Source of the DNA: Cudoniella acicularis
Lineage: Eukaryota > Ascomycota > Leotiomycetes > Helotiales > Helotiaceae
Length of the DNA stretch: 22,248 nucleotides
Direction of reading: 5' to 3'
NCBI GenBank assembly: GCA_013054445.1
Contig: JAAMPI010000955.1
Coordinates: 1-22,248 of the forward strand
Below, one piece after another: positions 9,045-18,691 of this stretch (position 1 is its first letter; each line of letters begins with the position of its first letter). The position numbers were made by a program, and so were the translations under genes. The notes beneath the pieces are model-generated. The model ran no database searches and was not told where the DNA came from. It saw nothing but the letters and a program-made list of their open reading frames with translations.

Positions 9045-9838
9045 TGGGGTTCCTAATAAGCCGTTTACGTGAGAAAACGTTTCATATCCTAGCGATGTGG
9101 AATATTTTCTCGGATTGGCCACTTGTTAACTACTGCCTCAGCTGGTACCCTCATTCAGGTTTGCTTGAGCGAAATGATAACTACATTCTTGATTTAGATC
9201 TTTGTATAGGACGAAGAAATCGATACAGGCGATACTCCTATTGCGTTAGATGCCGATAGGATCCGCGCTTATTCTTAACATTCTCTAAATTACACACACC
9301 AAGAACTGGGCCTTTCTGCGAATGACGACAAAAATAAAGCTGTTAATAAAGATCAAATCGTCAATGAAGAAATACACCCCAATATAGTACTCTTCGGTGA
9401 GGTTAGTCGTAGGTTGCTTAGTGCCACGGACAGGGTCGGACGAGAGAGCTTTTACTACTAACTAGTGAACTATATCGAGTGTGTCGAGGTTGAACATACC
9501 TTCCGCTTAAGGGGGATCATCCCTTCGACAGAAGAATATATGCGTGCTCGCTTTAGATCTATTGCTTGCCGTCCCTTTATGGTTCTCACAGAGTAAGTAT
9601 ATATCTCAATTCAACTAATAGCTCTAAACCGCAGTGCCGCACTAACTTCTTTAGATTCATGCTCAACTTCAGGCTCCTAGAAGCTGTAATTGAATGTGCG
9701 GTCGTGCAGTCGCTATGGAACGAGACTACCACCCTTTGTTATATTCCTAACGATTTATTCTCTGTTCAGAAAGAGATAGTAAGATAGCCACACCGCGTCT
9801 TTTGTTCAAGGTTGTCGATACTTCAATACTGGTCAGCT
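9045..9838 (+). pseudogene. Fungal class I terpene synthase, RIP-damaged and N-terminally truncated
   Basis: Such enzymes ionise and cyclise farnesyl diphosphate or a similar prenyl diphosphate. A frame from about 9123 to 9592 holds DEEID (9210-9224, the acidic Mg-binding motif position), then DTGDTPIALDADRIRAYS, NYIECVEVEHTF, GIIPSTEEYMRARFRSIACR and PFMVLTE. This is the family's order around the metal site and the central helices. A canonical intron follows at 9593-9654 (GTAAGT, CACTAAC branch, TTTAG). The next exon has VVQSLWNE and NDLFSVQKE (9749-9775), the NDxxSxxxE metal motif. Stops at 9195, 9207, 9276, 9459 and 9785 fit TGG to TAG or CAA/CAG to TAA/TAG. There is a frame change near 9121-9135. 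About 45 N-terminal residues are absent, where the AT-rich block lies; the C-terminal third is not recognisable past about 9838. Confidence 0.82.
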
Positions 9839-10428
9839 GGCTTGGTATTATGAGACATCTCGGTATGGCATGGCAGAGTGTTCGGACAAGGATGGTTTTG
9901 CCAGGTTTGTTTCTTAGTCTAGCGTTAAGCGGTAACAATTTGCGGAAGCAAGAGGTGGATGACATTTAAGGGCGGCTTTACACCCAGCCTTGTCTGGGTG
10001 ATTATTCTCCTTATGTGTGTCTGGTCAGGCACCTCTTATTGTGGTAATGCTTTGACAATGAATTTAATTTCGAGGGTTCAATTTGCAAAGCGAAGTTCTT
10101 GATTGTTGACAAGAGCAGGTTTCACCACAAAACACCCTCACTCTGGGCTGAGGTTTCACTCGTTTTACCTACTCGGATATATTGCCTCCGAGGCTTCCTT
10201 TTTGTATATATCGTGGTCCCATAGCTAGCTTACAGGCTAATTGATCCTTAAAAACCACACGTTAATATTGGTTATGATCACTTGATCGAAGGTGAGGTTG
10301 TAGAATAATGCGGCCTCATGCACGAAACGCAGTCAGAGCCAACTTGCGGCCAGTGGTTTTATAAACTTTATCTTGTTGCTTACGCATTCTAACTAAAATA
10401 TCACACTACCCGCGGCCTCATTCTAGGC
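9839..10428. other. Spacer between the terpene synthase relic and the TENA/THI-4 gene
   Basis: Ordinary composition. The left part (to about 9970) may contain decayed terpene synthase C-terminus, but no frame gives recognisable motifs. A perfect 7-base-pair hairpin, CACCCAG at 9981-9987 with CTGGGTG at 9994-10000, is the only structured signal. The right part should hold the 3' untranslated region of the minus-strand gene ending at 10429. No gene is supported. Confidence 0.5.
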
Positions 10429-11573
10429 TCATTGATCAAAGGCACTGTCAAACATGGCAATCTCTACCTTCAACGCCGTCCGAAACAAGTTATTCCATTT
10501 CCCCGTTCCATTGATAGTATCAATCTCAGATTGCCACTCTGCTACGTTGGCATCCAGAAAAGCTGTTTCCTGTTAGTGTTGAAACTTGAAACTCATATAA
10601 GGGGTTTTGCACCAGAGAGATTATTGCCAAGTGATTCATCGGAGTTCGGCTGGATCCAGGTTTTGTAGAAGATGGTGTCTGCATGCCCAGGTTAGCAGGA
10701 AGTTGCTAAAGGCTTAGAAAGGTTTCTTTTACCCTTATTGGTCAAAGAGTCATTTAACAGTTTGTTAGCGAGCAATCCCCATCCCTTCAGCTCTATTAGC
10801 ACTCGTCCCTGAAACTATACCCGGATTTGGAGCGGCTTAGGAAAAGAAAAAAAGATCAACATACATAGACGCAAGGAATTTCAATAACATGCAAATTAAA
10901 CCAGTCCTCCTTGGTCGCAGAACTCTGCAGCAAATTAGAATACGCCAACTCCGGCACTTCACGGTTTCCCTCCGCCAAATCCGTCGCTTTGCCCTGCAAC
11001 TCCGTGACGTACGACTCCGCGAAGCTGATGGCGGAGTTGGCGTCGTCATAGATGGATGCTGCTTCAGATTGCACCGTGCGAAGATCGCCTACAGGGAGGG
11101 TATTGAGGCGCAGGGCTTTGAATTTGACGTAATCTTCGAGGTAGAAGTAGTCTTGCTTGTTTGGGTGTTCAGTTAGTAGGAAGGGGGTCAAGGGTGGAGG
11201 GGGCTTACGACGGAAAATTTCTGGTAGAGCGGGAGGCATTCTGTATCGTTTCCATGGGCGCAGGTCAAGCTAAAATTGTTATTGAGGAAGCCGGAGACCA
11301 GGTCTTGGTTTGAGGGGTTGTTCCAGAGAGAGTCGATGAAGGTGTTGCTAGGATATGGTTAGCTCGGGTTGATGTTAGATTGCGGATTTGGAACAAGAAT
11401 TACGTGGTTGCTCTCTTGCTCAAGCGATTATGGATGTCTTCGATTGATGCACCGCGAGTGGGATTTACGGCGTCTGTGTTCATGTTTACGTAGGCTTGTC
11501 GGATGCGTGCGGAGGGAACTTGGTGGGGAATTGGGAAGATGGAAGCCATAGGGAGGGAAGGAATCAAGGCCAT
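10429..11573 (-). CDS. TENA/THI-4 (thiaminase-2-like) family protein, six exons, intact
   Basis: Exons on the minus strand: 11573-11404, 11347-11209, 11155-10865, 10784-10733, 10678-10613 and 10562-10429, giving 852 nt and 283 residues. Introns of 56, 53, 80, 54 and 50 bases all start GT and end AG and carry CTAAC/CTAAT-like branch sites. They join in frame. TenA proteins are all-helical enzymes of thiamin (pyrimidine) salvage. QDYFYLEDY starts at residue 104, IPCVY near 196, DTIFYKTWI follows intron 4, and the end is LKVEIAMFDSAFDQ. D105, C198 and E273 match in order and spacing the Asp44, Cys135 and Glu205 of Bacillus TenA. The roughly 60 extra N-terminal residues exceed bacterial TenA. I chose ATG 11573 (CAACATGGCC context); ATG 11618 or 11549 are alternatives. 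No RIP damage, and no TPP riboswitch motif seen upstream. Substrate is unknown. Confidence 0.88.
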
Positions 11574-12410
11574 GTTGAAAAGTTTGAATAACTTGCTGTC
11601 GTTTACTCGAGAGATCATTCTTCTTCATATATATATATTTACAAGTGATGGCTAGTCTACGTCGCTTTACTATGATATCATTGTATAACCGCATTTTTTC
11701 CGAAATTAGATGAAACTCTAAATACCGGTCATGCTTAGTACCTTATAACCGAAGTTACAGTTGAGTCCTACGAACTCTGGCATTGCCGCGATCCTTTAAT
11801 GTCAGCTTCGGATCTATACGGATGGAAGTAAGCCGAGGATTAACCCGGGTACTGGTTAGTCAATGATACTATTACGCAACCAGGGAATTACTCCCGGGAT
11901 TACTTCAACTAAGCGGCTCATCATAAGAAAGAACAAAGCAAGCAGATTTCAGAGACTTACTTATAATCAATTAATCACTTGATAATTATAAACTTGGTTT
12001 TCCTCGATAATAGTAGGTGAGGAGAGTAGTCACAAAGCGCGATTAATATGATTACAAACTCCTACGAATTTGTTCATCTAAAGATAGGAGTAAGCTGATT
12101 ACACAAAGAATCAGCCATTTAGTGCCCGAGTTACATAGCCAAAACACCTTTTCGGCCGAACAACCCATAAGAAAGAAACTAAGCTGATTGGCTTAAGAAA
12201 CTTGTAGAGTGGAGCTTCGACTCCTTGAGGAAGAGCAAAGCTGGTAACCCCACTTGGTAAGTTTCAATGCGGTCAATGGATTTCATAGAATAGCGGATCT
12301 AATTTAAGTTCTTTCCTTAGTCTGGCCGTAACTTAAATTGCTTTAAGATACCTTCGACCTAGTTATCCCTTCCATTCTTGGCAGTATACAAAGAATGGAA
12401 TAGNTATNTC
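11574..12410. other. Upstream region of the TENA/THI-4 gene, no other gene seen
   Basis: The first 100 bases hold the gene's leader and promoter on the minus strand, including an alternating AT run at about 11626-11638 that could act as a TATA element. Beyond it I find no supported coding frame. A hairpin (GCTGATT 12094-12100 with AATCAGC 12109-12115) is present. Composition is intermediate, without strong RIP. Ns begin at 12404. Confidence 0.45.
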
Positions 12411-12709
12411 TGTTGAGGAAGCGATTCCAGGTCANGTGCTCAGGGGTCNCCACCCGAAGGATTCAANGGAAGTGGCNATGATGATTATNCCTTTAGATCC
12501 TACGGTGTCATNGATCANNTGGGCCAANNCATAAGCTATTACTGTAGTTTATGCGTAGGAAGATGAGCNGGAACCTCGGTAGCATGTGGGCACCGGAAGC
12601 CTATAAANAAGGGACACAGCTCCCACCAAAANCTGTTCTGTAGACTAGACTAGCAATTCACACTCTTTTAGCAACCCAACTTCACTTCCATATATCCTCA
12701 GTCGTAACA
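12411..12709. repeat. Probable solo LTR of a second family, containing scattered N
   Basis: It starts TGTTGAGG and ends GTCGTAACA, giving perfect 4-base terminal inversion (TGTT/AACA) and LTR-like length (299 bp). The last 100 bases have the pyrimidine-rich, leader-like look of an LTR. Thirteen single or paired Ns fall inside and two just before it (12404, 12408), while none occur elsewhere in the window. No internal coding region or clear primer-binding site adjoins. Flanks (ATNTC and TTATC) do not form an evident duplication. The LTR call rests on ends and length only. Confidence 0.5.
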
Positions 12710-13229
12710 TTATCGCTATGACATAGCAAGATATAATATTTATATAGGAACTACTGTTTCTAGTATATATCAGCCAGTATTAGCATTAGGAATACTATAC
12801 CTTAGGTATTCAAGTTGGTATTAATCAGATAGGCAGCGGTCTGTTATATACAGCAAGCTTTATACTTTAGTATTAGTTTGTATCTTATATGATTATTTGG
12901 TTATATTCTTATAAGTATAGATTCTATAAAAATACTCTTTTATACAAATATTATACTTTATTTAATTTAAATAGATTCTACCCTTAACTTTATTATTCTT
13001 ATAGTATTATATACAGAATAAAATCCTTATATAATCTCTTCATAATTGAGTGATCTTCTGCACAAAACAGACAGCGCCACGTGACCCGCTTTTAGAAACC
13101 CAAAACTAGATCCACGCTAGTTACAATTACAATAAGCGGGAGTATAATTGAATTTCTAGTATATTTTATATAATTGTTACATTAGCCTCTCTCTTTTATT
13201 TTCAATTAATTCCTCGATATTATCAAGAA
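12710..13229. other. AT-rich, RIP-like spacer without recognisable gene
   Basis: Strongly AT-rich from about 12720 to 13060 with few CpA/TpG, consistent with decayed repeat DNA, possibly internal sequence of the element whose LTR precedes it. From 13070 composition returns to normal. A 7-base inverted repeat (CCCGCTT near 13085, AAGCGGG near 13133) and a CACGTG at 13079-13084 are visible. No protein similarity found. Confidence 0.45.
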
Positions 13230-13367
13230 CTATTTACCTGGTAGTGGCTCGAAAGACATGGGTTCGTCCCGTTTTGTAGATAAAAAGTTTGAAATCGTGG
13301 CTGGGGGATTGAAAGCAGGGTTGAGGAGCTCCTTGGCGTAGTATCCGAGCAGTGCTACGCGCGTCAT
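13230..13367 (-). other. Small 45-codon frame, possible exon fragment of an unknown gene
   Basis: ATG 13367 (MTRVALLGYYAKELLNPAF) to TAG 13230. It lies in GC-balanced, non-RIP DNA between AT-rich blocks, and its codons are ordinary for a gene. The frame could instead end at a donor-like GGTAAAT (GT at 13237-13236), making it an exon, but I find no convincing acceptor downstream; upstream a TAA stands eight codons before the ATG in the same frame. I do not recognise the protein. It may be a gene relic or chance. Confidence 0.25.
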
Positions 13368-14010
13368 GCTCCCACCTTGAAATTAGGCAGCAGCCTTTGC
13401 AGATGCATGTGCTCAATTCTACATTCTAGATTGTTTGCTTTAAAAACGGCAAAAAGAAGGTTCAGTTCTAGGATTCAAGTAACTAGTTGTGATACTTTAG
13501 ATCTAAATCTAACGTGTCCACAGACTGCGAAAAGCAGAATGTCGGGTCGGATTGAGACATCAAATTTTATCACGCTATATCTATTCAAATAGATTATCCT
13601 CTGCTTCATTGGTATCTCCCCAGCACCCATGCCATAGCAACAAATCAGAACTCGAACGGCTCGCCTTGTGGAGCCATGTAGGGTTACATCTATTCAATAA
13701 CGACCGTCCCCTCCCAAATCGAGAAACATACTAGACCACTTTTGCTCGGCTGTTGCGGAGTCCAACCTACTTTATGCTGAGCGACAGGACAAGCCGAGTA
13801 CTACCACCGACCCCTCCTCCACGACATCATTACCCTTGCATCAGTTTCAAGATACTCAAGAATCACATTAGCTGTCGTATACCTAAACCCCTCTAACCGA
13901 TGTAACTTTGCCACCAATGTGATTCTGCCTTCCATGTTTTAGATTTCCCCGGTATTATCAATTACTTTTCCCTTTCTTCTCTATCGCATTCAGTTAGTAA
14001 GCTTGCTGCT
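13368..14010. other. Unique spacer before the CTGAGCA repeats
   Basis: Normal dinucleotide content, not RIP-mutated. Frames at 13377-13592 and 13552-13734 are short, overlap each other and show no family motif, so I leave them out as genes. I see no tRNA or other RNA gene. It is the unaffected flank to the left of the second large RIP block. Confidence 0.45.
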
Positions 14011-14191
14011 CTTGCTCAGGCGCTAATCACCCTCGGCTCACCCTCGGCTCAGTCAACTCACCTGAGCTGTATAAGCAACCTGAGCAACTCACCCGAGCAC
14101 CCTGAGCACCCTAAGCACCCTGAGCACCCTGAGCAACTCACCTGAGCACCCTGAGCAGCTCACCTGAGCAGGCCTGAGCATCCTGAGCAAG
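14011..14191. repeat. CTGAGCA short-repeat cluster bounded by a 10-bp inverted repeat
   Basis: About a dozen CCTGAGCA-type units (CACCCTGAGCA, ACTCACCTGAGCA and close variants) fill 14060-14191, preceded by two copies of CACCCTCGGCT. The cluster is flanked by CTTGCTCAGG (14011-14020) and its perfect reverse complement CCTGAGCAAG (14182-14191). It is GC-rich and unmutated, ends about 100 bases before the recombinase ATG, and sits right at the change into RIP DNA. Clustered short repeats near element ends can serve as transposase-binding subterminal repeats; that role is inference. Confidence 0.8.
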
Positions 14192-14292
14192 ATTTACCAC
14201 ATCGTCACGTGTTTTGACTTCTCGCTTTTTAACCAATCGTACTTGATCTAGCCTCCGTTCTCTCACTTCACTTTTATCAAGTTTTGACGACG

Positions 14293-17200
14293 ATGCTTAA
14301 GGAGCCTAAACAAGTTCCTAAGGAACCTAAAGTAGACACTTTCTAAAAATATACTTAGTGCTTTGCCTACGGTATAAGTTAGATTAATATAGATATCCCT
14401 AAAGAGAATACTTCTTTTCCCTCTATAAATTCCTTATTACTCCGTATTTGTCTTGATCTAAATACCTCTCTTCTTTAATCTTATTATTTGATCGACTTTC
14501 TAAATCTCTTTATAAAATTCGTTTTATTAATTGCCTTCTATCTACTATTCCGTATAAGTTACTATTTTAGTATCCTTAATACCTAAAAAGGAATCAACGG
14601 AGGAGTTTTTCGTACGATCCCGTAATAAAGGTTCTAGTATTAAGTCAGAAATTGTTAACGGAAAAAAGATAAAGAAAGATCTCTAGCTAAGAATAAAGAA
14701 AAACTATACTCGTGCCCTAACGCGATAAGACTAGTAAGGGCTATTTCCTAATCTCTAATAAAAATTTCTTTTAACGCTTATTTCTTTACTAAATAGGTTT
14801 AAACTCGAACACCCTAGAGCTATTCTAGATAATATAGAGACGTCGAAAGATTAGGCTAGATATATCGTATATAGTATCGTAGGTGCCTATAGCGACGATA
14901 TTACTAGGCTAGGCTCTATTATCCGCTCGTAGAAGGATCTTACGGCAGGCTAGTAGTAGGCTAAACGGAAGCTAAAGATAGACCCTAAAATAGTTATTAC
15001 TATCTTAAACGTAAGTTCCGGATATAGTATTTCTATATTTTTAAATTAATACGTAATCGCTAATAGAGAATAGTTTATAAAAGGCCTTTTATAAAAGGAA
15101 ATCGGCCTGCGCTATAGGAAGCGCGAGAGGAAGTACGATACGATGATTTATTTTATTTATCTTAAAACATAACTCTAGTCAAATGATTAATATATTTATA
15201 GGAAGCTAAGAACTAGATTAGAAATATAGGGCTAGCTATAGATATAAGTATTTATATTAGTAAAAGTCGGCGAGTTTATATAATTAACTTGCCGTCTTAG
15301 GTCAGGTCGAGGCCTTTATTATCGTATAAGTCCTCTATGTCTTTAAACTCTTTCGAGGTTTAGTAAACGACTAATAGCTATTTTATTAGGATATTACTTT
15401 TAGAGTGTTTCGAAATAAGGATAGGAGGGCGGAGTTTGCGATATAAGTTATACGAGACGCTAAAAACATAACATTTAAGCCAGATAAAAGATAAGGTTCT
15501 ATTATCTTATACCTTAGAGCTATTCTTTAAAGACTAATCATAAAATAGGCCGGAACACTTATTATACGAAGGCTTATAACCTCGACCGCTTTTTTATAAT
15601 CCGATCCTTACGTATCTCGCTAAATTTATCGTAAAAGGGGTCTTTAGAGATTATAAGACTATAGATAAGCTTCTTAATCTCGACCCGCTTAAGGATAAGA
15701 TATTCTAACTCTATTAGGATTTAGAGGTCCTTAATCTGCCCTTCTTCTAGAAAGAAGATAGAGAGATCGATACGGCAAACATATTTAGTAAACGTGTAAA
15801 AGACCTAGGCTTTCGTTCTAGATATAAGCTCTCGCCTATAATCTATGATTTTAGAGTAGAAGGTCTATTTCTTATCGGTATGCTTTACTAGTAATCATTA
15901 GGCGGATCTGTCTTTAAAGCTAACGAATTCTTAGATAAGCTCTATTTAACGGCTTAGAGGATAAAGTATAGCGGTTATACCGATAAGAATACCTATCGTG
16001 ATTATTATATACCTAACAACGCTAGAACTAACGGTTAAGGCAGCTACTTCGGCGATAAGCTACGTAGTATTGTTAACGACAGATTTCGGTCTATGACCTT
16101 ATATCGTAATCCTAAACTTTAGTAGTCTCTCCCGGTAGAAAAGTAGTATAAGCTTAAAAGTAGCCTAGAGTTTACCGCTATCGAACAGGAGCTAGAAGCT
16201 CTGTCTCTAGATCCTAGGGACGACGTAGCTATTATAGATCGACGAAAGGAATTACGTATAGAGAAAAGAAAGCTTATTACCGAAGAGCTTCGCAAGTGTC
16301 GGAAACTCTAGCCGAGTAGAATTCTTTCTAACGAAGGCGAAAACAACTTGATCGGGTATTACTAGACTATATTTTCCCGTGTCCGCGCCTTAATACTAGA
16401 ACGCGACCGCCTAGTATCTAGCTTGTTTACTGTCGCTCCTATTCGTAGTAAAGAAGGCCGAGTAGTCCTTCGTGATATGATCTCGCTTTATTAGTAAGAA
16501 ACTAAAGTAGCGGTTCGTCCTAGCTTAGAACTAGAGAAGTGCCTTTACTTGCCGACAGAGTCTAAGAGGAAGATAGATAGGTTCGTATACTCCTTAAAAC
16601 CTTTTTAGAGTTCGTATAATATAAAATACTAATATTATATTTTTAAATAGTAAGCCGACTGCCTAGAGATAGAGGTATATCTATAGCTACTATAGAAAGA
16701 GCCTTAGAGCTACTTATAGATTTATAGAATTATGCTTCTTCTATAGCGAATAGGTTATAGGAAAAGACTAGTAGGAGAGCTATTACTAAGTTTATTTAGA
16801 CGGCTATAAACCCCTACTAGCTTAGTATAATCCGCTCTTCTACGGCGGGACCCTAGCTTCGCCTAGTATATGTCCTTTCTATCTAGACGATATAACGCTT
16901 TCGGCTACTAAACGAATATATTAGTTCTATAATAAAGTTAAATAGAGAGATCATATTTCCGACTACTTTAGAATCTTCGAAAAATATATTAGAGGTCTAT
17001 ATAAGGGCATATTACCCAAATGCCTAGTTTTAAGGTCACGCTATCCCGACGTTTTCGTATTAGCGTAACAGGTGAAATTTTACCTTTAGAACAATCATAG
17101 TACTAAATTCGTTAAGAGAGCGAAGAAATCTCGACCCCTAGATAAAGTAGACGCCAGTTGCCCTAAAACTAAGAGGGTTAGAAGCGTTATTAAGCGCGAA

Positions 17201-17665
17201 CCAGACACGGATATTAGAGAATACTCTAAACTAGTATACGAATTTATATACCAGACGGCGGAATAGTAGTGTCGAAAGGGCCCTAATACCTCGAATCTAG
17301 TAGCTATTCGTTCTTATCCTTTAAGTACGCTATTAACTGCTCCTTTAATAGCTCTATCAACGCCGCCTTTACTCAATTCGAGGGCTTCAACTCTAATAAC
17401 AGACGTATACGAGAGCGCGACTTATACGCTAGTATTATAAATTCCTAATAACGCTAATAGTAATATTGACCTACTCTTTCTTTCTATACTAGATATCGCC
17501 GCACCTATCGGAGACAATACAATTCGCTTATCACTACGTCAAAGCTTTACTACTACCTCCTATAAATCGAACTCTATAACGGAGTCTTCTAAGGTATATA
17601 ATATAGCGTCGGAATATAATATGATCGAAATAGAGGACCTTATAGACCTTAACGAAGAGTCTTAA
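14293..17665 (+). pseudogene. DUF3435 tyrosine-recombinase-like protein, RIP-inactivated
   Basis: Starting at ATG 14293 (MLKEPKQVPKEPKVDTF) a frame full of RIP-type stops can be followed. Recognisable DUF3435 blocks are DLEVLNLPFF (about 15718-15750), KDLGFRSRYKLSPIIYDFR (15806-15855), MKY/GHTD-like KYSGYTDKNTYRDYY (15964-16008), GSYFGDKLRSIVNDRFRSMTL (about 16039-16103) and a coiled region (EQELEAL, RRKELRIEKRKLI). The Arg at 15853 and the GYTD and Tyr positions fit the R...H-x-x-R...Y layout of tyrosine recombinases, with His already mutated to Tyr. A zinc-finger-like CPF segment lies near 16871 in another frame; the frame ends at TAA 17663-17665. Full length, about 1,100 codons, fits the family. 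Such proteins integrate and excise DNA in the nucleus. Confidence 0.8.
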
Positions 17666-17785
17666 GCCTTAGAGGCTAGTGAGTCTCTTATATATATTAC
17701 TATAGCTCCGAATATATGTTAATAATACCGATATTTCGGAGGCTTAAGTCTGACTAAATATAAGAGCTTTTATTACCCTAGCGGA

Positions 17786-18376
17786 CGATAGTGACTAGCT
17801 AGACCTTTCGACTATTAGAGACACTCTACCCGAGGAGAAGCTATTAGGGGAGTCAACTAATGTTCTAACATATAAAGATATAGCTACTAAAAAAGGAAGG
17901 CGTAAATACTTTAATAAAGATTTTATATTTATCGGCGACTCGTTAGATCTAGATAACTCGAGACTATTTATTCAATCTTTATACCGTTTGCTTATTATAA
18001 ACTAGATCTACGGAATATTCTAGATCGCGAAGAGCTACCCGACATATATATCAGTAGAGCCTATAATAGTCCCGGTAACGGCTCTATAGAAGGCATACCT
18101 ACTTCTTATTAAGACTTAGAATCTTAATAGCTTAACGAAAAAGCTGTTTAGGAAACTAGGCCATCCGCTATAGACCCCGAGGATAACTAGTTCGAAGTTA
18201 AGCGAGTTATAGATAATCAAGTTGTCCTAGTTAGTCGAGGGAGACGTAAGAAGATGATTACCTAATACTAGGTCAAGTAGAAAGGATATCTAGAAGATAA
18301 TAATAGCTAGGTTAATAAGGGTGATATATATAAGGATCTTATTAAGGCCTATATAGTAGGAAAGAGCTTAGATTAA
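17786..18376 (+). pseudogene. Chromodomain protein relic next to the recombinase
   Basis: A degraded frame ends at TAA 18374-18376. Its last third (18191-18352) is a chromodomain: FEVKRVIDNQVV, then a basic GRRKKMIT, a stop, Y, a stop, VK, a stop, KGYLEDNNS, a stop, VNKGDIYKDLIKAY. This gives the aromatic/Trp cage region and the K-G-Y core, with three of the stops where Trp or Gln is expected. The upstream part reads LDLSTIRDTLPEEKLLGE, KKGRRKYFNKDFIFIGDSLDLDNS and REELPDIYISRAYNSPGNGSIEG, acidic and low in hydrophobics, which I do not recognise. Chromodomains bind methylated histone H3. In gypsy chromoviruses the domain sits at the end of integrase, but here no RT or integrase is found upstream, only the recombinase. 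The true start is uncertain. Confidence 0.7.
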
Positions 18377-18691
18377 AGCTATATTATATATAAGACCACT
18401 TAAAGGCACTCTTCCGGTTATTCTAATACTCTTTTGCCTGTTTTATATATATATAGTCATGTTCTCGCTATCTTTCTTTAATATATTAATCGATTCTCGA
18501 CTAACAGGTTACTACTACTTAAGCTTTGACGCTATAGTTAGTAAGAGTCAGAGGTCCGATTATTTTAAGAAACAGATCGTTTCTTGCCTTAATATAACTA
18601 GAGATCCCCTTCTTACGTATATTCTATCTACGTATATATATAAACAGAAGTGATTTGTTTATAGCTCTACTCGTTTAATCTAACCTAGGGA

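Noticed and set aside
9981..10000. Rho-independent terminator hairpin
   Set aside because: A perfect 7-base stem is present, but the organism is eukaryotic and no U-rich run follows.
10432..10668. Plus-strand 78-codon frame
   Set aside because: It covers the last two exons and intron 5 of the minus-strand TENA/THI-4 gene in antisense.
10889..11176. Plus-strand 95-codon frame opposite the TENA/THI-4 gene
   Set aside because: It lies antisense to exon 3 and intron 2 of a gene with consistent splicing and family motifs.
13245..13290. Possible tRNA T-arm (GGTTCGTCCC)
   Set aside because: No matching acceptor, D-arm or anticodon arm could be folded around it.
14011..14191. CRISPR-like array
   Set aside because: The units are 8-13 bases, nearly contiguous and variable, with no constant repeat-spacer structure, and the genome is fungal.
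18191..18352. Chromodomain as the end of a gypsy integrase
   Set aside because: The preceding 4 kb on this strand gives DUF3435 recombinase blocks and an acidic unknown frame, with no RT, RNase H or integrase motif, so the simple chromovirus reading is not supported here.
18459..18653. 64-codon open frame in the RIP block
   Set aside because: Low-complexity AT-rich translation with no motif; open by chance between the chromodomain relic and the next coding region.
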